Shown here: one piece after another, positions 1 through 7,215 of the stretch
Layout of the letters: each line of letters begins with the position of its first letter
How positions within the stretch are numbered: the first letter of the stretch is position 1
Source of the DNA: JBOGJG01 sp050747825
Lineage (GTDB): Bacteria; Acidobacteriota; UBA6911; RPQK01; JBOGJG01
Reading direction: 5' to 3'
DNA: 35,501 nt
Assembly (NCBI GenBank): GCA_050747825.1
Contig: JBOGJG010000166.1
Location: forward strand, 1-35,501
The notes under the pieces: generated by a model
What the model saw: the letters and a program-made list of their open reading frames with translations, nothing else
Told to the model about the DNA's origin: nothing
Databases searched by the model: none
Position numbers and translations under genes: made by a program

Positions 1-108
1 ACTGACCTGAAATCGATCCTCGGCCATCACTCCAATGAAATAGCCCGCATCCTGGGATACCACTACGGGCCCGCCGTGGTTCACAGGAACAACATGGTGG
101 TTGTTTAG
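1..108 (+). CDS. proB: Glutamate 5-kinase, C-terminal end (PUA domain), partial
   Basis: The first 35 codons read open from the window edge to a TAG stop. The peptide contains HSNEIARILGYHYG followed by VVHRNNMVVV, which matches the end of the PUA domain in gamma-glutamyl kinases (E. coli ProB has ILGYEYGP followed by HRDDM near its end). ProB phosphorylates glutamate as the first step of proline synthesis. The catalytic amino-acid-kinase domain lies to the left of the window, so function cannot be checked here. The gene is followed by a heptamer repeat array and then by the convergent end of the isomerase gene. The assignment rests on recalled family similarity over a short stretch. Confidence 0.75.
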   Translation, partial: TDLKSILGHHSNEIARILGYHYGPAVVHRNNMVVV

Positions 109-133
109 TCACCCGTGGACCCTCCCCCCACGA

Positions 134-296
134 GCTGACCGGCTGACCATGATCGAACCGGTCAGCGGTCAGTGGTCAGCGGGTCAGCGGTCAGCGGTCA
201 GCGGGTCAGCGGTCAGCGGTCAGCGGTCAGTGGTCAGCGGTCAGCGGTCAGTGGTCAGTGGTCAGCGGTCAGCGGTCAGTGGTCAGCGGTCAGCGG
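134..296. repeat. Heptamer tandem array GGTCAGY with inverted units
   Basis: From 160 to 296 there are about 19 copies of GGTCAGC or GGTCAGT in strict 7-bp register, broken only by single extra G bases at 181 and 203. To the left, 134-148 holds two units in the opposite orientation (GCTGACC, GGCTGACC), so the array can fold back on itself. It fills the space between the convergent ends of proB and the isomerase gene. The same unit recurs at 16444-16528. Short ORFs that read through the array are only products of the repeat. Confidence 0.95.
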
Positions 297-312
297 CATC
301 CTTATCACGAAC

Positions 313-876
313 CTACTCCGTCTCGATAAAGTAATACCCCACCAGGTGCTGTATCAGAAAGTGACCTTCTTCGATGTGTCCCATGTGGGAGGACTCGACA
401 AAGAGGGTGCGCTGAGCCGTTTGACCCAGTTTCCCGCCGGGCCGGCCGGTCATTCCGTAAGTCAGCAGGCCGTTTTCGTTGGCCCACTCCACGGTGCGTA
501 CGATGTTGGGGGAATTGCCGCTGCCGGAAAAAGCCAGTAGCAGGTCTCCTGGCTGCGCGTAGTTCTTCAGTTGCTCCACAAAGATCTGCGAGTAATCGGT
601 ATCATTAGCCATGGCCGTGATCCAGGCTATGTTATCGGTCAAAGACAAAACCCTAAAGCGCCTTTCACGTCCCAACGAGGCCCCCTTGCCGAGGTCAGTG
701 GCGAAGTGAGACGCAGTGGAGGCGCTGCCACCGTTTCCCACCACGAAGATTTGCCGGTTGGCGTCGCGCGCCTCCCGGACCGATTCAATCAGTTGGGCCA
801 TATCAGCGTCTGAAATCTGATCCATGATCCCCAGGAAGCGTTTTTTATAAGCTTGCACGTAAGTTGTCGGTTCCAT
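313..876 (-). CDS. GmhA-like SIS-domain sugar-phosphate isomerase
   Basis: This 187-residue protein has the usual length and fold markers of phosphoheptose isomerase, which converts sedoheptulose 7-phosphate to D-glycero-D-manno-heptose 7-phosphate for LPS or S-layer heptose. Visible motifs are GNGGSAS (48-54), a metal-site-like SHFATDL (56-62), SGSGNSPN (117-124) for phosphate binding, and a C-terminal helix ending in H177. Compared with E. coli GmhA, the catalytic/metal glutamate in HFAEEL appears as D61 and the glutamine of the C-terminal helix as E169. This may therefore be a variant acting on another sugar phosphate. It is divergent from a ROK sugar kinase 39 bp away, which suggests linked sugar metabolism. 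No Shine-Dalgarno sequence is evident before the ATG. Confidence 0.8.
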   Translation of the reverse strand: MEPTTYVQAYKKRFLGIMDQISDADMAQLIESVREARDANRQIFVVGNGGSASTASHFATDLGKGASLGRERRFRVLSLTDNIAWITAMANDTDYSQIFVEQLKNYAQPGDLLLAFSGSGNSPNIVRTVEWANENGLLTYGMTGRPGGKLGQTAQRTLFVESSHMGHIEEGHFLIQHLVGYYFIETE

Positions 877-890
877 ACGCTATATATAAT
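864..890 (+). promoter_or_regulatory. Candidate sigma70-type promoter for the ROK gene
   Basis: A perfect TATAAT lies at 885-890, with TTGTCG at 864-869 (15-bp spacer, slightly short). The predicted start near 897 leaves a short leader with GGAGG at 906-910, five bases before the GTG at 916. The -35 part lies inside the first codons of the divergent isomerase gene. The AT-rich core TATATATAAT is nearly symmetric and could also serve the minus strand. Confidence 0.5.
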
Positions 891-915
891 ACCCCCTCGA
901 GTCCCGGAGGATAAA

Positions 916-1866
916 GTGGGCATCTTATGCATGGAGAGTGGAGGAACGAAGCTGGTGGCCGCTCTGTCCGAGGGAGGCAGTCTGGTCCAGGTGCTCCAAA
1001 GCTACCGCCGTCCTGACCAGCGGGCAACCGATACGCTGGACCAACTGATCGAGATGGGACAGAAGCTGACAGGCCTGGCAGACTCGATCCAGGCGGTCGG
1101 CTTTGGTTTTGGAGGTATCGTACGCCGTTTGGATTCGCGTCCCTTTATCTGCTTTCACGAACTAGGCTGGGATGAAGTGGATGGACTCAGCTACCTGCAG
1201 TCCGCTTTCCAGGCGCCGGTGTTCATTGAAAATGACTGCAACCTGGCGGGATTGGGAGAGGCCCATTTCGGGGCGGGTAAGAAAACGGGTTCGGTGTTCT
1301 ACGCGACCCTTGGGACCGGTATTGGCGGGGCCATCATCATTAATGGACGCCTGCTGCAAACGGGCGGTCTGGGCGAGGCCGAGATCGGGCATCTGGTGGT
1401 CGAGGAGACCGGTCCGAGTTGTCCCTGTGGAAACCGCGGCTGTCTGGAGACGCTTTGTTCGGGTCCCGGATTGACGCGCCTGGCCCAGGAGATCACTGGA
1501 GAAGCCATTGACGCCCCGGTGTTGATGGAGAACTACCGCAATCATGACAAGACAGCCACCGAGGTGGTTGAAACCGCGGCTCGTTACCTGGGACGGGCTT
1601 TTGGGAGCGTCATTAACCTGTTGCAGCCGGACGTGATCGTCCTGGGAGGCGGTGTCATGAAATCCAACATGCTGTTTCTCAGTGCAATTGCCGCTGCAAC
1701 TCAGTTATACGTTTTCCCTCTATTTCGGGGGAGGACAAGATTCGCCTTGTCCAGACTGGAAGAACATGCGGTCTGTCAGGGTGCGGCCGTTTACGCGCGG
1801 CAGCAGTTGGAGCGTCGCCGCGCCCAATCGATGATGCAATCAAGTGAGAAAGGAAGAGAAATATGA
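916..1866 (+). CDS. ROK family sugar kinase
   Basis: ROK proteins phosphorylate hexoses such as glucose, fructose or N-acetyl-sugars with ATP. The N-terminus GILCMESGGTKLVAAL gives the phosphate-binding loop. IENDCN supplies the catalytic aspartate (D107). EIGH (H159) plus CPCGNRGCLE (C169, C171, C176) form the classical ROK zinc site. The reading frame stays open upstream to 853, but GTG at 916 is preferred: it follows a clean GGAGG at 906-910 with 5-bp spacing and places the ATP loop where family members have it. The protein is 316 residues. The stop overlaps the next start as ATGA. The divergent GmhA-like isomerase suggests a shared sugar pathway, but the substrate cannot be read from sequence. 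Confidence 0.88.
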   Translation: MGILCMESGGTKLVAALSEGGSLVQVLQSYRRPDQRATDTLDQLIEMGQKLTGLADSIQAVGFGFGGIVRRLDSRPFICFHELGWDEVDGLSYLQSAFQAPVFIENDCNLAGLGEAHFGAGKKTGSVFYATLGTGIGGAIIINGRLLQTGGLGEAEIGHLVVEETGPSCPCGNRGCLETLCSGPGLTRLAQEITGEAIDAPVLMENYRNHDKTATEVVETAARYLGRAFGSVINLLQPDVIVLGGGVMKSNMLFLSAIAAATQLYVFPLFRGRTRFALSRLEEHAVCQGAAVYARQQLERRRAQSMMQSSEKGREI

Positions 1867-2102
1867 GCGAAGTGGTCACGGAAATGGAAAAGAGCTACAA
1901 CGAGAAGATCCTATTCAGCCTGAGTGAATTTAAGGAAAAAAAATATGCAGATATAAGAGTTTACTATGAAGATGATGAAGGGGAATGGAAGCCGACCAAG
2001 AAAGGTGTCACCATCACCTTGGACCGCTTTGCTGAATTCAAAGAGCACCTGGCCAAATTGGAAGAGTTTCTGATTGCCGGGGGTCACCTGGAGCAGGAAT
2101 AA
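1863..2102 (+). CDS. PC4/p15-like ssDNA-binding transcriptional coactivator
   Basis: This is a 79-residue acidic and basic protein. The core from KILFSLSEFKEKKYADIRVYY through EWKPTKKGVTI to FAEFKEHLAKLEE is the PC4 fold (PF02229): a curved beta sheet plus a C-terminal helix that dimerises and binds single-stranded DNA. Bacterial members are small single-domain proteins proposed to act in transcription or recombination. Its ATG overlaps the ROK stop (ATGA), so it is translationally coupled to a sugar kinase. Functionally that is an odd pairing and probably reflects only shared expression. A large inverted heptamer repeat begins 20 bp after its stop. Confidence 0.85.
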   Translation: MSEVVTEMEKSYNEKILFSLSEFKEKKYADIRVYYEDDEGEWKPTKKGVTITLDRFAEFKEHLAKLEEFLIAGGHLEQE

Positions 2103-2121
2103 TGCCGAAGTTCGATCATCT

Positions 2122-2308
2122 GATTGGGGATTGGGGATTTGTGATTGGGGATTTGTGATTTGTGAATGGGGAATGGGGAATGGGGAATGGGGAATGGGGA
2201 ATTTAAGGTCGTATAATATATATTATGTAAACTTTTATGCTGAATCCCAAATCACCAATCCCCAATCACCAATCACAAATCCCAAATCCCAAATCACCAA
2301 TCCCCAAT
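2122..2308. repeat. Facing heptamer arrays (GATTGGG/GAATGGG versus CCCAAAT/CACCAAT)
   Basis: The left arm, 2122-2205, is twelve consecutive 7-bp units (GATTGGG, GATTTGT, then five GAATGGG, ending GAATTTA). The right arm, 2246-2308, is nine units (CCCAAAT, CACCAAT, CCCCAAT, CACAAAT) that are reverse complements of the left kinds. The 40-bp middle contains the perfect palindrome ATAATATATATTAT (2213-2226). The element fills the space between the convergent PC4-like and nuclease genes and could act as a bidirectional terminator or a cruciform. Confidence 0.95.
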
Positions 2309-2311
2309 GCC

Positions 2312-2797
2312 TCACATCTTGTACTTCCCGAGATCTTCGGGATTGAGGTTCTCCAGCCATTTCTTCACATCTTCGGGGTCCAGGTTTTCCTTATCCAAGG
2401 TGAGATTACGGCTGTTGCTGATGACGTCCTCGGTCACATAGATGGGTGAGTCGGTCCTGAGCGCTAGTGCGATGGCGTCACTGGGACGGCTGTCGATGAC
2501 GATTTGCTCGCCGTCCAGCTGGACGTGAATCAGAGCGTAGAAGGTATTTTCCTTCAGGTCGGCCACGACGATCTTCTCCACCTCGGCATTCAACTGCAGA
2601 AGCACGTTCTTGAGCAGATCGTGGGTCATGGGACGGGGTGTGTCGATTCTCTCGATTTGCAGGGCGATTGCGTTGGCTTCAAAAATCCCCACCCAGATGG
2701 GCAGCAGCGTGTTCTTCTCTACATCTTGCAGAATCACAATAGGAGAGTTGGTGATTGGGTCCATCATGAGACCCTTGATCTTGAATTCCCGTTCCAT
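2312..2797 (-). CDS. Bifunctional nuclease family protein (DUF151)
   Basis: The 161-residue protein contains the DUF151/BFN domain (PF02577) over residues 1-130, recognised from SPIVILQD, LPIWVGIFEANAIAL, RPMTHDLL and DSRPSDAIALALR. Plant and bacterial members have reported RNase and DNase activity, but the physiological role in bacteria is unclear. The C-terminal 30 residues are a charged tail (LDPEDVKKWLENLNPEDLG). An AGGAGG lies six bases before the ATG. It follows miaB by 16 bp and is probably cotranscribed with it. The stop abuts the right arm of the inverted heptamer repeat. Confidence 0.88.
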   Translation of the reverse strand: MEREFKIKGLMMDPITNSPIVILQDVEKNTLLPIWVGIFEANAIALQIERIDTPRPMTHDLLKNVLLQLNAEVEKIVVADLKENTFYALIHVQLDGEQIVIDSRPSDAIALALRTDSPIYVTEDVISNSRNLTLDKENLDPEDVKKWLENLNPEDLGKYKM

Positions 2798-2813
2798 ATT
2801 AAACCTCCTGCTT

Positions 2814-4169
2814 TCAGGCGCAAACGGATGAAGCCTGCTCCACGCGTCTACCCATCAAGCTGTTAGGTCCGACATCGGTGATGGCGACCTGTGTAAACTG
2901 TCCGGCGGATTCTGAGCCTGGAAAATTGACGATCTTGTTGCTCGCGGTCCGGCCATAGCGTTGCACGCCGTCCCGGGCGGTCCCTTCTACCAGAACCTCA
3001 AATTCCCGGCCCAAATAGCGCTGCCGGTGCAGTTTGAGTTGGATCCCCTTTTGCAATCGCTGCAGCATCATCAGGCGGCGGGTTTTTTCCTCTTCGGGGA
3101 CGTCGTCCTCCCAGGGCTGGGATTCCGTATAGGGGCGTGGCGAGTATTTGAAGGAGAACATCGATTCGAATTCGATTTGCTCGACCAGGCTGAGCGTCTG
3201 CTCGAAGTCGGCCTCGCTCTCACCGGGAAAGCCGACAATTACGTCGGTGGAAAAGGTGATGGGACGGCCGCAGTTGACGAACTTCTCCGCCAGCGCCAGG
3301 TAGCGCGCGCGCGTGTACTGGCGCCGCATCCTTTTCAGGATGGGATCGGAGCCCGACTGCACGGGGAGATGGACTTGATTGCAGATATTGTCAAATTCTC
3401 CGATCACTGAGATCGTGTCATCATCGAAATCGCGCGGATGGGGCGAGGTGAATCGAATGCGGCGCAGCCCCGGAGTGATAGCGATCCAGGCCAGCAGGTC
3501 GGCGAATTTGAAGCGCCGCTTACGGGGGTCTTTGTAACTGTTGACCGTCTGCCCGAGCAACAGGACTTCCACAAAGCCTCGTTCCACCGCTCTTTTTACC
3601 TCTTCGACGATAGCCGCTGCCGGACGGTTGCGCTCTTTGCCACGCGTGTAGGGGACGATACAGAAGCTGCAGTGTTTATTGCAGCCTTCCATAATGGTGA
3701 TATTAGCTCGAAATCCGTTCCGGCGCAGAACCGGCTCGATTTCCACGGGCGCCGGGTCCTGCAGGAACTCGGTCACCACTCGGGCTGAGGAGCGGACGCG
3801 CTGCATCTCCAGATGGTCCAGAAGATCGGGAATGGCGTGGTACATGTGGGTGCCTACCACCAGATCGACATGAGGCGCCCTGTTCACCATCTCTTCGCCT
3901 TCCTGCTGGGCGAGGCATCCCACTACTCCGATCATGAACTCGGGACTCGACTGCTTGCGGGCCTTGAATTCTCCGAGACGGCTGTATACCTTTTGTGCGG
4001 CCTTCTCGCGGACGCTGCAGGTGTTCAGGATGAAAAGATCGGCTTCTTGTGCGTTGTGAACGGGGACCATACCGCGATGAGCCAGCAGCCCCGCGATTTT
4101 CTCGGAGTCATGTTCGTTCATCTGACAGCCCAAGGTCTCGATAAAAAAACGTTTCGCCACTACGGTCAT
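2814..4169 (-). CDS. miaB: tRNA-2-methylthio-N6-dimethylallyladenosine synthase MiaB
   Basis: MiaB is a radical-SAM methylthiotransferase that adds a methylthio group to i6A37 of tRNAs reading UNN codons. The 451-residue protein has all three parts. The N-terminal UPF0004 domain carries the auxiliary 4Fe-4S cysteines C15 (TLGCQMNEHDSE), C51 (NTCSVREKA) and C85 (VVGCLAQ). The radical-SAM core has C163, C167 and C170 (EGCNKHCSFCIVPYTRG). The C-terminal TRAM domain covers roughly residues 380-447. The length is typical. The full-length ORF starts just before the FFIETLGC strand, so the first ATG is accepted although no strong Shine-Dalgarno is visible. It precedes the nuclease gene, and its upstream space is filled by the GTTCCAA heptamer element. 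Confidence 0.96.
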   Translation of the reverse strand: MTVVAKRFFIETLGCQMNEHDSEKIAGLLAHRGMVPVHNAQEADLFILNTCSVREKAAQKVYSRLGEFKARKQSSPEFMIGVVGCLAQQEGEEMVNRAPHVDLVVGTHMYHAIPDLLDHLEMQRVRSSARVVTEFLQDPAPVEIEPVLRRNGFRANITIMEGCNKHCSFCIVPYTRGKERNRPAAAIVEEVKRAVERGFVEVLLLGQTVNSYKDPRKRRFKFADLLAWIAITPGLRRIRFTSPHPRDFDDDTISVIGEFDNICNQVHLPVQSGSDPILKRMRRQYTRARYLALAEKFVNCGRPITFSTDVIVGFPGESEADFEQTLSLVEQIEFESMFSFKYSPRPYTESQPWEDDVPEEEKTRRLMMLQRLQKGIQLKLHRQRYLGREFEVLVEGTARDGVQRYGRTASNKIVNFPGSESAGQFTQVAITDVGPNSLMGRRVEQASSVCA

Positions 4170-4191
4170 TCTAGCGGAATGCGTCCGGATA

Positions 4192-4318
4192 GTTCAAAGT
4201 TCCAAGTTCCAAGTTCCAAGTTCCAAGTTCCAAGGTGAAGGGTTCGCGGTGAGGCTAAGCTGGATTTGCCACGCACTATGCACTTGGAACTGCGAACTTG
4301 GAACTTGGAACTTTGAGC
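4192..4318. repeat. Facing heptamer arrays GTTCCAA / TTGGAAC
   Basis: The left arm, 4192-4233, is GTTCAAA plus five GTTCCAA units in 7-bp register. The right arm, 4284-4318, is five units of TTGGAAC type (TTGGAAC, TGCGAAC, TTGGAAC, TTGGAAC, TTTGAGC). The arms are complementary and separated by about 50 bp. The right arm encodes the last residues of RecN, and the left arm lies just upstream of miaB. Confidence 0.95.
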
Positions 4319-5967
4319 AACTCCCGGGCCTGCTTTCTCGTCGTGGCGGTCACGCGCTCTCCGGCCATCATGCGGGAGATCTCTTCGATGCGGGCCGCGT
4401 TTTCGAGAAGCCGCAGCTCTATAACGGTTCTCTCTGCGCGAACTTTCTTGTCCACGTGGAAGTGATGTTTGGCATAGCACGCCAGTTGTGGAAGATGAGT
4501 CACGCAGAACACCTGGTGCTGGCCGGCCAGGCGCGCCAGCTTTTCACCCACGCTGGAAGCCACGCGGCCTCCGATGCCGCTGTCTACCTCATCGAAGACC
4601 AGCGTTTTCGGATAGTCCTCCAGGGTAAGAATGGACTTTAAGGCCAGAATGATCCTCGACAGCTCGCCTCCCGAGGCGATTCTGGCCAGCGGACGGGGAG
4701 CTTCGCCGGGGTTGGGGCTGATTAAAAATTCAGCGCTGTCAATCCCCTGCTCGGTTGGATGCTCCTGATCGGTCTTCAGTTCGACACTGAAGACGCAGTT
4801 TTCCATCGCCAACTGAGACAGAGCCAATTCCACCTGACGGCAGAGCGCGCCCACCGATTGCGCCCGCTTTTGAGACAGCCCTCCAGCCAACTCCAAATAC
4901 TCATGATAAAGCTCCTGCTCCTGCTGGTGCATATCTTCAAGTTGATGCTCGCGCCCCGAGAGGCTGTCCACCTCCTGACAGATACGCTCATAGTAGGCCA
5001 GCACCTCAGCCACCGAGCCTCCATATTTGCGGCAGGCCTGCTGGATTTCCGCCAGGCGCTCTTCGACAGCTTCCAGGCGGGTTGGGCTAAATTCGATGTT
5101 CTGCCCATAATCTCTGAGTTGGTAGGCGATTTCTTCCAGCTGAAATCGCAGATCGGCACACCTCTCTAAAACAGGTTTGAACTGGTTGTCCAGCTCGGAA
5201 AGGTCCTCCACGGCGCGCTGAACTCTCTCCAGAAGTCCGAGCGCCGCTCCCTCTTGCTCGTAGAGCAGTTGATAGCTTTCCTGTGCCCTTTGGCAGCGCT
5301 GTTCGGCGCTGGACAGCAGTTGCTTTTCCTCCTGCAATTCCACTTCCAGCCCCGGCCTGAGCTGAAGCTTTGCAATATCCTCCAATTGAAATTGCAGCGT
5401 GTCCAGCCGTTGAAGCTGTTCACGCTCAGCAGCCTGCATTTGCTGCCGTAAAGCTCTTATTTCACGCCACTTTAAAAACACTTCTTTAATCTTATTGAGG
5501 AGATCGTGGTTTTGGCCAAAAGCGTCTAGAAAGTCCAGATGAACGCCAGGCTGAAGGAGCGCCTGCTGATCGTACTGGCCGTGAATATCGGCCAGGAGGG
5601 CTCCGATTTCGGAAAGGAAGCCCTGCGTGCTCAGGGTGCCGTTGATAAAGACCTTGTTGGACCCGGCAGTTGAGATTTCACGCCGTATGATGAGCTGGTT
5701 GTCCTCGAGATCCACGCCCCCTTCGAGGAGACGAATGTATGCCGGATGGCTGGTGGCGATCTCAAAAATGCCTTCCACGCGAGCTTTTTCAAATCCCTGG
5801 CGGATCGTCTCCTGGGAGGCTCTGCTTCCGACCAGCAGGCCGACTGCATCCACCAGAATCGACTTGCCTGATCCCGTCTCCCCTGTGATCAGGTTCAAGC
5901 CCGATTGAAACTCGACTTCCAGGCGGTCGATCAAGGCGAAGTTTTCAATCGATAAAAATTTGAGCAT
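4276..5967 (-). CDS. recN: DNA repair protein RecN
   Basis: RecN is an SMC-like ATPase acting early in double-strand-break repair. Residues 1-150 form the N-terminal ATPase half with Walker A GETGSGKS (29-36). The middle is coiled coil with many E, Q and L residues. The C-terminal half has the signature LARIASGGELSRIILALKSI and Walker B TLVFDEVDSGIGG. The ORF extends upstream to 6108, but the family start is MLKFLSIENFALID at 5967, giving 563 residues, normal for RecN. After RKQARELLK the last residues (VPSSKFAVPSA) are encoded by the GTTCCAA heptamer repeat. The native C-terminus therefore seems to have been replaced or extended by repeat DNA. Confidence 0.95.
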   Translation of the reverse strand: MLKFLSIENFALIDRLEVEFQSGLNLITGETGSGKSILVDAVGLLVGSRASQETIRQGFEKARVEGIFEIATSHPAYIRLLEGGVDLEDNQLIIRREISTAGSNKVFINGTLSTQGFLSEIGALLADIHGQYDQQALLQPGVHLDFLDAFGQNHDLLNKIKEVFLKWREIRALRQQMQAAEREQLQRLDTLQFQLEDIAKLQLRPGLEVELQEEKQLLSSAEQRCQRAQESYQLLYEQEGAALGLLERVQRAVEDLSELDNQFKPVLERCADLRFQLEEIAYQLRDYGQNIEFSPTRLEAVEERLAEIQQACRKYGGSVAEVLAYYERICQEVDSLSGREHQLEDMHQQEQELYHEYLELAGGLSQKRAQSVGALCRQVELALSQLAMENCVFSVELKTDQEHPTEQGIDSAEFLISPNPGEAPRPLARIASGGELSRIILALKSILTLEDYPKTLVFDEVDSGIGGRVASSVGEKLARLAGQHQVFCVTHLPQLACYAKHHFHVDKKVRAERTVIELRLLENAARIEEISRMMAGERVTATTRKQARELLKVPSSKFAVPSA

Positions 5968-6040
5968 GAACTTTCTGACCCTTGCGGCATCCAAATATGC
6001 GCCAGGATGTCTGGGTAGCCAATTATTATAGGGCGGAGCG

Positions 6041-6766
6041 ATGACAACAATTATGAATCCTTTTTTACTCCAGGGCACATTCGCCAGCTTCTGGCAGCTC
6101 ATCGCCAACAGTGGACCCGTCGCCCAGTCGGTTTATGTAGTCCTGGCATTTTTCTCCATACTTTCCTGGGCGATCATCTTGAGGAAGGTACGGTCTTACC
6201 GCCAAGTGGAGAACCAGTCTGAGCAGTTTTACGATGACTTTCGGCGCGGTTCCAGCCTTTCCGAGATTTATCGGGACTGTGACCATTACCCCATGTCGCC
6301 GCTGGCCGGGATCTATAAGAAGGGTTATGAGGAATTGAATCACTGGGTTAAAGCCGGGGAGGCCGCACAGAAGGCTCCCACGGAGCGTCCTGGAGGGATC
6401 GGAAAGGGGTTGAATGGGTTGGAGCGGACCCTGAACAAGGCCGCCATGTCGGAAATGATGACCCTGGAGCGCTCGCTCAACTGGCTGGCTACCACGGGCG
6501 CCGTGACTCCGTTTATTGGCCTTTTTGGCACAGTCGTCGGCATCATCAACGCCTTCCAGGGCCTGGGACAGGGTGCGGCTACTACCATTCAGGCCGTGGC
6601 CCCGGGTATCAGCGAAGCATTGGTGGCCACTGCATTCGGACTTTTCGCCGCGATTCCGGCCGTCATCGCTTACAATCATTTCATCAATCGTCTCAAGATC
6701 TTCGGCGCTGAGATGGATGATTTCTCGGCCGAACTGCTAAACTTAATCGAGCGGAGCTTTAGCTGA
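6041..6766 (+). CDS. tolQ: Tol-Pal proton channel subunit TolQ (MotA/TolQ/ExbB family)
   Basis: TolQ is the pentameric inner-membrane stator that, with TolR, uses the proton motive force to energise TolA during outer-membrane constriction. The 241-residue protein has three hydrophobic segments: about 27-47 (VYVVLAFFSILSWAIIL), about 155-177 and about 195-215. The conserved block TGAVTPFIGLFGTVVGIINAF forms the proton-path helix. A GGAG lies at 6035-6038, close to the ATG; an in-frame ATG at 6053 is a possible alternative start. It is the first gene of the tolQ-tolR-tolA-tolB-pal-cpoB run and is divergent from recN. ExbB is excluded only by context. Confidence 0.93.
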   Translation: MTTIMNPFLLQGTFASFWQLIANSGPVAQSVYVVLAFFSILSWAIILRKVRSYRQVENQSEQFYDDFRRGSSLSEIYRDCDHYPMSPLAGIYKKGYEELNHWVKAGEAAQKAPTERPGGIGKGLNGLERTLNKAAMSEMMTLERSLNWLATTGAVTPFIGLFGTVVGIINAFQGLGQGAATTIQAVAPGISEALVATAFGLFAAIPAVIAYNHFINRLKIFGAEMDDFSAELLNLIERSFS

Positions 6767-6790
6767 TACCTCACTCACACTGCCGCAGCA

Positions 6791-7213
6791 ATGCTTATGC
6801 TGTTTAATACGGGCAAGACGCAACCCAGTTTGTCGGAAATCAATGTGACCCCGCTGGTGGACGTGGTGCTGGTTCTTCTGATTATTTTTATGGTGACGGC
6901 GCCCATCCTTCAGACCGGCATCGAAGTGAATTTGCCCCAGACCCGGACGGTGGCCGACGTCAATCCGGAGCAGCGGGCGGTCGTGACGATCAGCCGCGAT
7001 GATGTGCTCTATTACCGCTCCAACCCCGTCAATTTCAATGAGTTAGGCGCTCTGTTGCGCGAAGAGATCGGCGACAGCGGCCGCCCGATTTTCTTGCAGG
7101 CCGATGAGGACGTGCGTTGGAAAACAATGGCCGCCGTGATTGATGAAATTCGGGTTTCGGGTTATGAGGTGATCAGCCTGGTTACCAAACCTCATCAGGA
7201 CCGCAGCAGATAG
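6791..7213 (+). CDS. tolR: Biopolymer transport protein TolR (ExbD family)
   Basis: The 140-residue protein has one transmembrane helix near the N-terminus (about 22-42), preceded by EINVTPLVD. D24 is the conserved protonatable aspartate of ExbD/TolR. The periplasmic part (EVNLPQTRTV, then VVTISRDDVLYYR, ending VISLVTKP) is the dimeric peptidoglycan-associated domain. It starts 24 bp after tolQ and ends 2 bp before the TolA-like gene. A second in-frame ATG two codons on (6797) is equally plausible. Confidence 0.93.
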   Translation: MLMLFNTGKTQPSLSEINVTPLVDVVLVLLIIFMVTAPILQTGIEVNLPQTRTVADVNPEQRAVVTISRDDVLYYRSNPVNFNELGALLREEIGDSGRPIFLQADEDVRWKTMAAVIDEIRVSGYEVISLVTKPHQDRSR

Positions 7214-7215
7214 CC

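Noticed and set aside
134..296. CRISPR array
   Set aside because: The unit is 7 bp with no spacers of unique sequence, and no cas genes are present.
172..540. Short plus-strand ORFs through the GGTCAGY array
   Set aside because: They are translations of the tandem repeat and of the antisense of the isomerase gene, with no independent start signal.
2103..2311. tRNA or small RNA gene in the gap
   Set aside because: No cloverleaf or T-arm consensus; the content is explained by facing heptamer arrays.
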